A stretch of 60,796 nucleotides of DNA from Methylophaga thiooxydans DMS010 (GCF_000156355.1 NZ_GG657888.1:1-60796), one strand, 5' to 3'. Positions 20,541 through 30,045 are shown, counted from the first letter of the stretch. The notes: generated by a model not told the origin, from the sequence alone. Numbers and translations: made by a program.

Positions 20541-20568
20541 GGTCACGCTGACACTCAACAGCGTGGCC
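20541..20568 (+). terminator. Hairpin after degQ, weak terminator
   Basis: GGTCACGCTG (20541-20550) pairs with CAGCGTGGCC (20559-20568), with one G-T pair and an 8-base loop. Only a short CTTATTA follows, so termination efficiency is doubtful. It lies at the converging ends of degQ and the secreted-protein gene. Confidence 0.5.
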
Positions 20569-20571
20569 TTA

Positions 20572-21156
20572 TTAATCCCGCTCTAAAACCAGTCTCTGGC
20601 TATATACAAACACACCATTTGAAAACAACATCCACTCCACCGTGATGGCATCGGCAGTGTGGATAAACACCTCAGAAAAGACTTCCACAAAACGACTACC
20701 ATGACGTATGCCACCATGACCTCGGCGTTCGCGTTCATGTGCCATGGCGTAATCATCATTAATGCGTAACGAGAACATACTGCCTTTATTCATCAGAAAC
20801 ACCTTGTCGCCTTCAAAATAATGGCTGTTGTACTCTTTGCTCAGTGACATCAGCAATAATGCCGTATTGGATGGACGTATGTCCGCTTCGACCTCTCCTT
20901 CTCGGTAATACGGCTCCGGTTGTTCCTCGGATCCTTCACAGATAAGCTCGGATAGCTGGCCATCCCACTCGCCTTTCAGCTTTTCTAATACCTCAAGCTT
21001 CTTCTCATGGCCTTGCACCTGAATACGATCATCATCAGACTCAAAGTATTGCTCACCTAAGCTCAGATAAACCGGCGACGGTTCGAAACACTGGAAAGCC
21101 TGGACTGCGGGTGACAATAGCAACACCGATAACGATAAAAGCAACCCTCGCAGCAT
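20572..21156 (-). CDS. Secreted protein of unknown function
   Basis: This 194-residue protein begins with a clear Sec signal peptide (MLRGLLLSLSVLLLSPAVQA). The mature part is acidic, has two cysteines (FQCFEP, ELICEG), and looks mostly beta-stranded at the C-terminus. No family is recognised. It is a single gene, converging with degQ and divergent from gdhA. Confidence 0.7.
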   Translation of the reverse strand: MLRGLLLSLSVLLLSPAVQAFQCFEPSPVYLSLGEQYFESDDDRIQVQGHEKKLEVLEKLKGEWDGQLSELICEGSEEQPEPYYREGEVEADIRPSNTALLLMSLSKEYNSHYFEGDKVFLMNKGSMFSLRINDDYAMAHERERRGHGGIRHGSRFVEVFSEVFIHTADAITVEWMLFSNGVFVYSQRLVLERD

Positions 21157-21288
21157 GATGTACTCCTTCTCGTATTTTATTTATGACCATAACAATCACT
21201 TTTTGTTAGCAAGCGTATTGCTAGTTGGCATTTCAGCTTATAAGCTGGATGGCAACGCATAGCTGTCTCAGGCTATTCTTGGCAATGA

Positions 21289-22668
<1,380 letters not shown>

Positions 22669-23201
22669 TCCGTTAACCGCTTCACGCCGGTCAGCTCTGC
22701 TAAGACCAGACTGCCGGCGGTGAGTGCACTCACAGACAAAAAACATCGGCTTTAGCGTTCAACTAGCGACAAGCAAATGGTGTTTTGCTTCTTTAACAAC
22801 CATGTTGATGACCGTGTTTTTATTGATACGGAATTGATGTGCCCGATCAATTAAATAGAGCCCCCTCAAGTGCCCCCCCGCATATAAACGCTTGATATAT
22901 ATTAAATCTTATCGTACTTTAAATTGTAACAAGCTGTATTTACCCTTTGACTCCACAGCAAAAAAGTTTGTTCAAGGAAGAACCCTCTTAATATTTAACC
23001 GAGGTACAAAAAAGGGGGAGTGAATGAGGACAGATGGATTAAGTAAGACGGGATATAACGGGATTTAATGGTTTTAAATGGGAAGAAGCTTTTAATAATG
23101 AGGGTTTGAGTAACATTTAAAGCTTATTTAATAATTAATTATGGATCGCGATCATTTTAAATATAGTAAACATTTAGACACATGAATTGCGATCAAGCTC
23201 A
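22669..23201. other. gdhA 3' flank and prophage left-end region
   Basis: There is no gene in these 533 bases. A 14-base perfect palindrome GTGAGTGCACTCAC lies at 22720-22733, after a GC-rich imperfect hairpin at about 22686-22718 that may terminate gdhA. From about 22,930 the composition becomes A/T-rich, and the sequence takes on Mu-left-end character (see the attachment-end entry). The host/phage boundary must lie in this gap. Confidence 0.6.
22935..23070 (+). mobile_element. Probable left end of the Mu-like prophage (MuA-binding region)
   Basis: Mu-type elements begin with TG and carry transposase sites near the end. A TGTATTTACCC run starts at 22935. At 22993-23013 the sequence resembles the Mu L1 box (GAnGTACnAAAAAA). 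It is followed by GGACAGATGGATTA and a pair of CGGGATATAA/CGGGATTTAA repeats (23050-23067), like the block that follows L1 in Mu as I recall it. The exact first base is uncertain: 22935 begins with TG, but box spacing would put it near 22986. A 5-bp target duplication cannot be tested because the right end is outside the window. Confidence 0.45.
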
Positions 23202-24020
23202 TTAGTGACGACGACCACTCCAAACAACTCGCCCAATAATCGAAAGCTCGTTCTGCAAATCAAAATCCAGTGATATCTCAAAAGGCTCATAAGCTGGATT
23301 ATCACTGGTAACCTTTAACCGCTGACTTGGTAGGCGCTGTAGCCGTTTAACTAGTAATGACTCACCCATTCTGATTACATAGATGCCGTCACGTTTAGCA
23401 ACGTTGTCAGTGTGATCAACGAGTATAACGTCGCCTGGACGCAATGCAGGCTCCATGCTCTCACCTTCTACATAAATCAGATATAAATTAGCTGGGCTGC
23501 TGTGTAGCTCGTTATATATCCATTCTTTTTTGAATATAAGTGCATCAGTTTCCTCTTCCTCGTGAATGACATAACCGTTGCCAGCTGATGCTTTTACATC
23601 AAACAGTGGGATGTGGGCGAATGTTTCCATAATGCTACCAGTTCCTGCTGAATAGTCTTTGATGCTCGATCCCACTTCTTCGTTGGAAGTGGGATCGACT
23701 TGCCCCACTTTAGATTTTCGATCCCGCTTTTCATAAGTTTCTGATTCGTTTGAATTTCTATGTGTTGATGATGAATTATCATCAACATCTAAGTGGGATC
23801 GAGTTGGAAAGGTTTCGTTCCCCGTCAGCACGTAATACGAATTAAACCCAAGCCCTAATATTTTTTCTAAATAAATAGCATCAGGGCTACGTTCACCTTT
23901 TTCATATTTGGCTTGTGACTGCCTTGTGATTCCAACAAAGTCAGCAACATCCTGCTGGGTTAAGCGTAGACGCTTACGCTCCTCTAGTATTCTGCCGCCA
24001 ATGTAAACTAATGATTCCAT
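23202..24020 (-). CDS. CI/LexA-type cleavable phage repressor
   Basis: This is the lysogeny repressor of the prophage. An XRE helix-turn-helix lies at residues about 10-60 (TQQDVADFVGITRQSQAKYE). A polar linker follows, then an S24 peptidase domain with Ala146-Gly147 cleavage site (KASAGNG), nucleophile Ser188 (GESMEP) and general-base Lys225 (LLVKRL). Mu's own c repressor is a different, non-S24 type, so this lineage probably couples induction to RecA/SOS. It is divergent from ner, with two dyads between them. Confidence 0.9.
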   Translation of the reverse strand: MESLVYIGGRILEERKRLRLTQQDVADFVGITRQSQAKYEKGERSPDAIYLEKILGLGFNSYYVLTGNETFPTRSHLDVDDNSSSTHRNSNESETYEKRDRKSKVGQVDPTSNEEVGSSIKDYSAGTGSIMETFAHIPLFDVKASAGNGYVIHEEEETDALIFKKEWIYNELHSSPANLYLIYVEGESMEPALRPGDVILVDHTDNVAKRDGIYVIRMGESLLVKRLQRLPSQRLKVTSDNPAYEPFEISLDFDLQNELSIIGRVVWSGRRH

Positions 24021-24029
24021 TACAAGCCC

Positions 24030-24096
24030 TTGACAATGTTATTTTATGTGTACATAATTTTTGCAGGTGTTATGTTTTGTTTGCATTTATGTAAAC
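24030..24096 (+). promoter_or_regulatory. Early rightward promoter and operator dyads
   Basis: TTGACA (24030-24035), a 17-base spacer and CATAAT (24053-24058) form a near-consensus sigma-70 promoter reading toward ner. A dyad TTATGT-GT-ACATAA (24044-24057) covers the -10, and a second imperfect dyad with arms GTTTGCAT/ATGTAAAC lies at 24079-24096. These are good operator candidates for the S24 repressor and/or Ner, in the place of Mu's Pe/PcM operators. Confidence 0.7.
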
Positions 24097-24125
24097 GCTT
24101 ATATATTTAATTACGGATTGTAACA

Positions 24126-24409
24126 ATGAACTACAAGCAAATACATCAAGCATTGAAAGCCAAAGGTCTTTCTTGGTTAGTCGCTGGTGAAGTAATTGGT
24201 TGCACTCATCAGCATGTAATGAATGTTTGTGCAAGACGAGCGGAAAGTTTAAGAGTTGCACGATCAATATCCGTGCTAATCGAGAAAGATATGCAGCAGT
24301 TTTCCGGGATATTCCCCGCTATCAGTCTGATGTAAAAACTGATCGCCAAGCCAAAATTGATCAAGCAAAAGCGCGTCTGGCAGAAGCCGGTCTTGCTGAG
24401 AGCGCCTAA
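24126..24409 (+). pseudogene. ner: Ner-like DNA-binding regulator, coding split between two frames
   Basis: Frame one (24126-24335) encodes a 69-residue protein whose first 54 residues form a helix-turn-helix like Ner-type early regulators (LVAGEVIGCTHQHVMNV). Its tail is abnormal. Frame two continues from about 24287 to 24409 with VFRDIPRYQSD and a charged helix ending LAEAGLAESA, the tail expected for this family. Joining them needs a -1 shift at GAG AAA GAT (24282-24290), giving 94 residues. Either one A was lost (mutation or sequencing error) or there is a frameshift signal. It is the first gene of the early rightward transcript. Confidence 0.6.
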
Positions 24410-24862
24410 TCATGGTTGATAACTATCCGCATCAAGAGCACTTACATCCGCAAAAAGCACGCGCCCACAAAGCAGTTCAAACCAACGGCGATTCCAGTTC
24501 GGCGGCACAAGGTAAGTATCGGCTGGATGAGTGCGCTTCAACGTCGCAATCAAACTTTTTAGTTGATAAAGACGGAATGCCAGTTTCTCCTGGGTTTGGT
24601 GATCCAGATCGCCAATCTGCTTACAAAGCGTCGCGGATGAAGGCGGCAATACGTTTTCAACAACTTGCCAAGCAACAGTCTCAGCGAGTTGTGGAAGTTC
24701 CTCTGAATTGTCCGGTTCACGTATGTCCGATTTGTCAACTTTCAATGCTTTTAAAAAAGCTGATAGCTCGGATAAAAGCATGGTCGATGAAATGATGATG
24801 AATCCATCATTCTGCCCGTGTAAATACGCGGCACTGACGGGTGCTGGTCTGGTTGTTTTCAC
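24410..24862 (-). CDS. Unknown helical protein encoded against the early operon
   Basis: This is a 150-residue protein, mostly amphipathic alpha helix, not recognised. It starts with GTG at 24862 behind a strong SD (AGGAG, 8-base spacing), and codon use looks genuine throughout. Its stop abuts the end of ner tail-to-tail, and its start faces the CII-like gene head-to-head across 90 bases. A minus-strand gene inside the early region is unusual for Mu-like phages. Overlapping plus-strand frames look like its antisense shadows. Confidence 0.7.
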   Translation of the reverse strand: MKTTRPAPVSAAYLHGQNDGFIIISSTMLLSELSAFLKALKVDKSDIREPDNSEELPQLAETVAWQVVENVLPPSSATLCKQIGDLDHQTQEKLAFRLYQLKSLIATLKRTHPADTYLVPPNWNRRWFELLCGRVLFADVSALDADSYQP

Positions 24863-24952
24863 TTTGTTATCTCCTGTTTGGTTAAAACGCAGAACCAGCC
24901 TATCCCGTGCAGTACTGCCGCAACAATCAATAAATTTGGAAGTGGTGTTGTG

Positions 24953-25447
24953 ATGAGAATTCCAAAAAGTAAGGTGGCTTGGAAACGCATCCAGCCGAAC
25001 AATATAAAAGACGCGCTGCGGCTTAATAAAGAGTACGCCAGACAGTTCAAAAGGCTAACTGTTCCAGCTATCGCTGAACTGATGGCTGTCAGTGAAGACC
25101 GCTTATACAAATGGCTCTCTACTGGTGATATGCCAGTCAGTTTTATCCCGGCATATGAGCATATCTGTGAGATGGATTATGTCACCCAATATCTGGGTTA
25201 CCGAAGTAACAAGCTGATGATTCAAATCCCCACAGGGAAAAAAGTGGATGAACTAGGTTTAGCCGAACTACAGCAGCTTTCTGCAGATGCAATGAGTTTG
25301 CTAATCAAGTTTTATCGTGAGGGTGAGTCGGTAGATATCCTTACTTCAGCGCTCACTCGACTGTTAGCTGGCGTGGCATACCACAGAGAAAATGTTATCT
25401 CTCAGAGTCAGCCAGGTCTAGATTTTGAGGGCGGTGAAGATGACTGA
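24953..25447 (+). CDS. Early phage regulator, CII-like helix-turn-helix protein
   Basis: This is a 164-residue protein with a probable DNA-binding helix pair (TVPAIAELMAVSEDRLYKWLSTGDMP) and the conserved-looking block FIPAYEHICEMDYVTQYLGY. A protein of this general kind commonly sits just before transposase A in Mu-like prophages. The ATG at 24953 was chosen; a longer frame from 24878 has an unlikely N-terminus. Its end overlaps the A start by 8 bases, so translation is coupled to the transposase. Confidence 0.7.
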   Translation: MRIPKSKVAWKRIQPNNIKDALRLNKEYARQFKRLTVPAIAELMAVSEDRLYKWLSTGDMPVSFIPAYEHICEMDYVTQYLGYRSNKLMIQIPTGKKVDELGLAELQQLSADAMSLLIKFYREGESVDILTSALTRLLAGVAYHRENVISQSQPGLDFEGGEDD

Positions 25448-27608
25448 ACAAAACAGGGAATGGTTCACAGCAACTGAATTAGCAAACAAACCAGGTCTTC
25501 CAAAGTACAAGCGTGGCGTTAATCAGCAGGCCTCAAAACAAGGCTGGAATACAAGGCAAGTAAAAGTAAGAGGTGGATCAGCAAATGAATACCACCTTTC
25601 CAGCCTGCCAGTAGAAACTCAGGCCGCGTTGATAAAACAACACCTGCCGACCCCAGTTAAGAGCAGCTCGGAAAGCACTGAATTTAGCTACGATCCTCAA
25701 GCATTATGGCAGCACTATGACAACAAGCCACAAAAACAAAAGGACGCAGCTCAGAACAAACTCAACCTGCTTTTGCAGGTCATGGCTCTGACAGAAAACG
25801 GTGGCGCCACACTTAAGAATGCCTTCTTACTGGTGGCTGATCAAAACGACATTAGTGAACGCACCATGCAAGGCTGGTATCACGGTACCAAGAGCAAGAA
25901 AGGGGTGAAATTCTATGCTCGTCAAGACTGGTTAGCCGCGCTGGTACCCGGCTTTGTTGGCCGAACGGTCACAGCAGATATGGATACTGAGGCTTGGGAA
26001 TTTTACAAAGCCGATTACCTTCGCCTGGAGCAGCCAGAGTTCGAAGCCTGTTACTACCGACTACAACGTACTGCAGCCGAACAAGGCTGGAAAATCCCCA
26101 GCAAAAAAACACTGGAACGTCGCATCAAAGCCATACCGCTGGCAACCCGCGTTTATCTACGTGAAGGTGAAGCCGGTTTGATCAAACTGTTTCCTGCCCA
26201 ACAGCGAACAGTCCAAGAGCTACATGCGCTTGAGTGGATCAATGGTGATGGCTACCAACACAACGTGTTTGTTCTATTGCCAAATGGCGATGTAACGCGC
26301 ATGAAAACGTGGTTCTGGCAGGACGTCTACAGCCGCAAAATACTGGCTTACCGCGTCGATGAATCAGAAAACACCGACTCAATCCGAGCCAGTTTTGGCG
26401 ATGTTGTGGATCAGTTCGGCATACCCGAACACGTCACTATTGATAACACCCGCGCTGCAGCCAATAAATGGATGACCGGTGGCGTTAAAAACCGCTATCG
26501 CTTCACCGTAAAAGAAGATGATCCACTCGGCCTATTCCCTACGCTCGGTATCAAAGTGCACTGGACATCAGTGATTGGCGGCAAAGGACACGGTCAGGCT
26601 AAACCTGTCGAACGTGCCTTTGGTGTTGGTGGTCTTGGTGAATATCTGGACAAGCATCCTAAGTTTGAAGGTGCCTATACCGGCCCAAACCCAATGGCCA
26701 AGCCAGAAAACTACGCCAAAAAAGCGGTACCCATTGAAACGTTCCTAGCAGTACTGGAACAAGAAATCATTGCTTGGAATGCCAAACCGGCTCGACGCAC
26801 TGAAATCTGCAACGGCACAAAAAGTTTTGATCAAGCTTTCACCGAAAGCTATCAAACCGCCGTTATCAAAACAGCTAACCAAGAACAACGTCGCATGTGG
26901 CTGCTGATGGCTGAAGCCATCAAAGTGCAGAAAGATGGATCATTTAATCTTGATGCCGGATCAGCCACAGGACAAGGCAAAAACCGCTACCACGCGCCAG
27001 CGTTGCTCGACTTTGCAGGCCAGAAGATTACCGTTCGTTTTGACCCTCAAGCGCTGCATGAAATCGTCTATGCCTACACCTTAGATAATCGCTATATCGG
27101 TGAGGCGCAATGTATTGAAGCTACTGGGTTTGGTGATACTGAAGCGGCTCGAAGCTTCAACAAGCATCGCACTCGCTTTATCAAGGCCACCAAGCTGGCA
27201 GCGAAAGCCGAAGTCGCGATGGATGCAATGGAAGTGGCAAGTCGCCTGCCTTTGCAGCCACAGCCTGAAGTCGCCAACCCGAAAGTGGTCAGACCACTTC
27301 GCCCAGCGCCAGAACTAGGCCGACACATACCGCAGCCACAACTAACTGACGAACAAAAACAGGATCTGGCTACATTCCAAGCCGAGTTCCAACAGCCACA
27401 AGAGCCTGCAGCACAAATCATAAGAAATGATGACCCCAGAGCGCGCTACAAGCGTTGGGTCAATTTAGACCGTCGGTTGCGAGAAGGGAGTCAACTCTCA
27501 GCAGCTGATCAGAAATTCTGGGCGATGTACCAGAAAGGCGATGAGTTCCGCTTTATGAGCGAGTTCAGCGCTGACTTTGAGAGCTTCGACGAAACTGTCG
27601 AGGCATAA
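25440..27608 (+). CDS. A: MuA-type DDE transposase
   Basis: This 722-residue enzyme carries out strand cleavage and transfer for integration and replicative transposition. A MuA-type winged-helix domain covers about residues 1-65 (EWFTATELANKPGLPK), end-binding helical domains follow, then the DDE core with Asp270 (INGDGYQ), Asp335 (VTIDNTRAAANKWM) and Glu391 (KPVERAFG), almost the same numbering as Mu (269, 336, 392). A C-terminal region after about 560 would contact MuB. The ATG at 25440 is used. Confidence 0.96.
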   Translation: MTEQNREWFTATELANKPGLPKYKRGVNQQASKQGWNTRQVKVRGGSANEYHLSSLPVETQAALIKQHLPTPVKSSSESTEFSYDPQALWQHYDNKPQKQKDAAQNKLNLLLQVMALTENGGATLKNAFLLVADQNDISERTMQGWYHGTKSKKGVKFYARQDWLAALVPGFVGRTVTADMDTEAWEFYKADYLRLEQPEFEACYYRLQRTAAEQGWKIPSKKTLERRIKAIPLATRVYLREGEAGLIKLFPAQQRTVQELHALEWINGDGYQHNVFVLLPNGDVTRMKTWFWQDVYSRKILAYRVDESENTDSIRASFGDVVDQFGIPEHVTIDNTRAAANKWMTGGVKNRYRFTVKEDDPLGLFPTLGIKVHWTSVIGGKGHGQAKPVERAFGVGGLGEYLDKHPKFEGAYTGPNPMAKPENYAKKAVPIETFLAVLEQEIIAWNAKPARRTEICNGTKSFDQAFTESYQTAVIKTANQEQRRMWLLMAEAIKVQKDGSFNLDAGSATGQGKNRYHAPALLDFAGQKITVRFDPQALHEIVYAYTLDNRYIGEAQCIEATGFGDTEAARSFNKHRTRFIKATKLAAKAEVAMDAMEVASRLPLQPQPEVANPKVVRPLRPAPELGRHIPQPQLTDEQKQDLATFQAEFQQPQEPAAQIIRNDDPRARYKRWVNLDRRLREGSQLSAADQKFWAMYQKGDEFRFMSEFSADFESFDETVEA

Positions 27609-27610
27609 AA

Positions 27611-27634
27611 AAACAAACCCGCTGGCAGGCGGGT
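27611..27634 (-). terminator. Hairpin acting as a leftward terminator between A and B
   Basis: ACCCGC (27617-27622) pairs with GCGGGT (27629-27634) around six bases. On the plus strand it is followed by AAGTAAAA, but on the minus strand it is followed by TTTGTTTTTTT (complement of 27606-27616), so it is best read as a terminator of antisense transcription into A. It could also attenuate rightward transcription weakly. Confidence 0.55.
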
Positions 27635-27658
27635 AAGTAAAACGTGATGAGGTAAATA

Positions 27659-28423
27659 ATGACAACAAATCAAAACGTGGTCAACTTGGGAGACAGAGTC
27701 GAAGCCTCTGTCACCACGGCACCACTGAAAAACGTCATGCTCTGTACACGATTGCTGGAACAAGCGATGAATCGCCCAGCACATCTACCAGGTATGGTCA
27801 CTTTCTTTGGCCCGAGTGGCTGGGGTAAATCGTTTGCTGCAGCTTATGCAGCGAATAAATACCGCGCTTACTACGTTGAATGCAAAAGCACCTGGACAAA
27901 AAAAGCGCTGCTCCTTTCCATTCTCAAAGAAATGGGCATCCAGCCAGATAAGACCAACTATGACATGGTCGAGCAAATCAGTCAGCAGCTGGCGCTGAGT
28001 GGTCTGCCGCTCATCATCGATGAGATGGATCACATCGTCGAAAAGAAAGCCGTCGAAGTAGTGCGTGACATTTATGAAGGATCAAACGCTGCCATCCTGC
28101 TGATCGGTGAAGAGAAGCTCCCGACCAAGCTGCTCAAGTGGGAACGGTTCCACAATCGAATGCTGGCTTGGCAAGGCGCTCAACCTGCCGATCTGGAAGA
28201 CACACGACAACTGTCCCAACTTTACTGCCCGGACATCACCATTGCTGATGACCTGCTCGAACGCATCCAGCGTGAAAGCATGGGCGTCGCCCGTCGAATC
28301 TGCGTCAATCTCAACCAAGTTCAGCAAGCCGCCTACTCAGCTGGTACCGACCAAATCGACGTCAAACTCTGGGGTAACCGTCCCCTCTATACCGGCGACG
28401 CACCCAGGAGGAAGGTTAAATGA
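27659..28423 (+). CDS. B: MuB-type AAA+ target-DNA activator
   Basis: MuB-type ATPases bind target DNA, deliver it to the transposase and give target immunity. Walker A is GPSGWGKS at residues 51-58 and Walker B LPLIIDEMD at 116-124, with sensor-1 AAILLIGEE. At 254 residues it is shorter than Mu B (312) and lacks most of Mu B's N-terminal helix-turn-helix domain, like the AAA/ExeA-like B proteins of many Mu relatives. A separate tandem-HTH protein follows and might take over that role. Confidence 0.93.
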   Translation: MTTNQNVVNLGDRVEASVTTAPLKNVMLCTRLLEQAMNRPAHLPGMVTFFGPSGWGKSFAAAYAANKYRAYYVECKSTWTKKALLLSILKEMGIQPDKTNYDMVEQISQQLALSGLPLIIDEMDHIVEKKAVEVVRDIYEGSNAAILLIGEEKLPTKLLKWERFHNRMLAWQGAQPADLEDTRQLSQLYCPDITIADDLLERIQRESMGVARRICVNLNQVQQAAYSAGTDQIDVKLWGNRPLYTGDAPRRKVK

Positions 28424-29031
28424 CACAGCCTGTTCATATCACAAGAGCAAACGGCAAGCTGTCAGGTAGAGATGCCTGCTGGCAAGCCATACGTGAATTG
28501 AAAGTGTTTTCTTTACTTGACCTGGAAGCACACACCAGTGATCACAAACAGCTGAATGAAGTGAATCGCCGAACAGCCAGAACCTACGTGATAGGGCTGG
28601 AAGGTGCTGGCTATCTGGAACGCACCACCAAGCGCATGGGCGGTGCCATTGTCTGGAGGCTGACTCGTGATGTCGGTGTGAATGCACCTCGCGTCAACCG
28701 CAAAGGTGACCACGTCACTGGTGGCGAGAGCCGTGAACAGATGTGGCGAACCATGCGAATTCTGAGTGATTTCAGTTGGCGTGATTTGGTGGCATCAGCC
28801 TCTACGGAAGAAACACCTATCGAACCGAACACTGCCAAGGATTACATCACCTTTCTGGCTAAGGCGAATTATCTCAAAGAGATAATCCCAGCCAACCATG
28901 GTGGTGGTCTGGCGCGATACAAACTATTACCCGCGATGAATACCGGTCCAAAGCCGCCGATGATTCAACGCATTAAACAAGTCTTTGATCCCAATTTAAA
29001 CAAGGTCGTATGGCCAAAGGATGGTGAGTAA
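28420..29031 (+). CDS. Protein with two winged-helix-like domains
   Basis: This 203-residue protein has two similar halves. Each has a helix-turn-helix-like stretch leading to a wing motif: TARTYVIGLEGAGYLER (about 47-64) and TAKDYITFLAKANYLKE (about 130-146). Internal duplication of a winged helix is therefore likely. It is found next to B in Mu-like prophages, function unknown. It overlaps B by four bases and the next gene by one base, so it is part of the early operon. Confidence 0.75.
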   Translation: MTQPVHITRANGKLSGRDACWQAIRELKVFSLLDLEAHTSDHKQLNEVNRRTARTYVIGLEGAGYLERTTKRMGGAIVWRLTRDVGVNAPRVNRKGDHVTGGESREQMWRTMRILSDFSWRDLVASASTEETPIEPNTAKDYITFLAKANYLKEIIPANHGGGLARYKLLPAMNTGPKPPMIQRIKQVFDPNLNKVVWPKDGE

Positions 29032-29252
29032 TGGATGAAGCGACAGTAGACGTAATTCAACAATTAATGGCATGGCACCAGAAACGAGTTGATGAATTGC
29101 AGCTGATAGTGGATCAAAAAGGTGCCTCTATCAAAATCGGTGAAGAGATTGAAATAACCGATCCGGAGGTGCTCAAAGGCGTTCATTTAGGCGTGAAGAT
29201 TAGTTTGTCACTGCTTGGCAAGTTACCCATTTCATTAAAGGAAGGTGAGTAA
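29031..29252 (+). CDS. Small early protein, unknown
   Basis: This 73-residue acidic protein has an N-terminal helix ([24 protein letters not shown]) and a short hydrophobic C-terminal half. The start overlaps the previous stop (TAATG) and the stop overlaps the csrA start by one base, so it is tightly coupled with both. No family recognised. Confidence 0.65.
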   Translation: MDEATVDVIQQLMAWHQKRVDELQLIVDQKGASIKIGEEIEITDPEVLKGVHLGVKISLSLLGKLPISLKEGE

Positions 29253-29431
29253 TGCTGATTTTAACAAGACGTGTGGGCGAAGCCCTGATTATCGGTGATG
29301 ACGTTGTCGTGAATGTGCTTGGTACCAAAGGTAATCAAGTCCGGATCGGGGTTGAAGCCCCAAAAGATGTCTCTGTTCATCGTGAAGAAATTTATAACCG
29401 CATTCAGAAAGAAAAGGATGACAACAAATGA
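29252..29431 (+). CDS. csrA: CsrA/RsmA post-transcriptional regulator carried by the prophage
   Basis: The 59-residue product is unmistakably CsrA. It starts [17 protein letters not shown], keeps the [21 protein letters not shown] core and has both RNA-contact regions: residues 4-8 (beta 1) and Arg44 after the VHR turn. Compared with E. coli CsrA, differences are few. CsrA dimers bind ANGGA loops in mRNA leaders and block or stabilise translation. It overlaps both neighbours (TAATG before, ATGA after), so it is a genuine member of the early operon rather than an inserted host gene. It may redirect host metabolism or regulate phage mRNAs. Confidence 0.95.
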   Translation: MLILTRRVGEALIIGDDVVVNVLGTKGNQVRIGVEAPKDVSVHREEIYNRIQKEKDDNK

Positions 29432-29760
29432 GCGACTGGAAACAAGTACTCAAAACCGAATGTGAGAAAACATCACAAGCCAAGGTGGCCGCTGTTCTCA
29501 GACAGAATGATGGCTTTCCTTCACCAACCGTGATTAACCAGGTCATCAAGAGTAAATACCCCGGCAGAACTGACCGACTGCAAGCACTCATTGAAGGCAA
29601 GTTTATGTCCGGCAGTGTGCAATGCCCGGTGGTTGGTGCTATCCCCAGCGACCAATGCATTGAATACCAAAGCCGCCCGTATGCAGCAACAAACCCGACA
29701 CGCATTCAACTTTATAGAGCCTGCCGTGGCGGCTGTGAACACAGCAAAATTGGAGCCTAA
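29428..29760 (+). CDS. Small HTH protein with C-terminal cysteines
   Basis: This is a 110-residue protein. Residues about 12-50 look like a Cro/KorB-like helix-turn-helix ([27 protein letters not shown]). The C-terminal part has four cysteines ([19 protein letters not shown]) that could bind zinc. It overlaps csrA by four bases. Proteins of this type occur in the early region of Mu-like prophages; no function is known. Confidence 0.65.
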   Translation: MSDWKQVLKTECEKTSQAKVAAVLRQNDGFPSPTVINQVIKSKYPGRTDRLQALIEGKFMSGSVQCPVVGAIPSDQCIEYQSRPYAATNPTRIQLYRACRGGCEHSKIGA

Positions 29761-29762
29761 TC

Positions 29763-30032
29763 ATGAACAAGAATTTGGGTAACGACATCATCAGCAAAAA
29801 AGTAGAAGACGTTCGCCACTGCTTAGCAGAACTAGCACGACGTGGCCTCACCATTACCGATATCAACATCGGTGAAGCCAGAAAGCCGACCATCACCATC
29901 GTCGGCTACAACGACAGTCCAGGTGGACTTAAGGGCGGCACAAAAACCCGCATTAAAACCGGCCTACGTCGTCTCGAAACCTACGCCACAGAAGTCAGCG
30001 GCTGCCAGGTGCAGTGGAAAGTTGTGGCTTAA
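29763..30032 (+). CDS. Small early protein, unknown
   Basis: This 89-residue basic protein has a helix followed by beta-strand-like segments (PTITIVGYND). It starts two bases after the previous stop. A general nucleic-acid-binding role is possible from its positive charge, but nothing specific can be claimed. Confidence 0.6.
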   Translation: MNKNLGNDIISKKVEDVRHCLAELARRGLTITDINIGEARKPTITIVGYNDSPGGLKGGTKTRIKTGLRRLETYATEVSGCQVQWKVVA

Positions 30033-30045
30033 ACAGGAGTAACCC

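Noticed and set aside
22720..22733. Perfect 14-base palindrome after gdhA
   Set aside because: It has no loop and no T-run, and there is no second copy; it may be chance or a protein site and cannot be assigned.
24412..24795. A 127-codon plus-strand frame beginning right after ner
   Set aside because: It lies fully opposite the minus-strand gene 24410-24862, which has a strong SD and convincing protein composition. The plus product looks like an antisense translation.
24859..25110. A minus-strand 83-codon frame with hydrophobic stretches whose stop overlaps the GTG at 24862
   Set aside because: Most of it is antisense to the well-supported CII-like gene, and no SD precedes its start. The GTGA overlap is suggestive but not enough.
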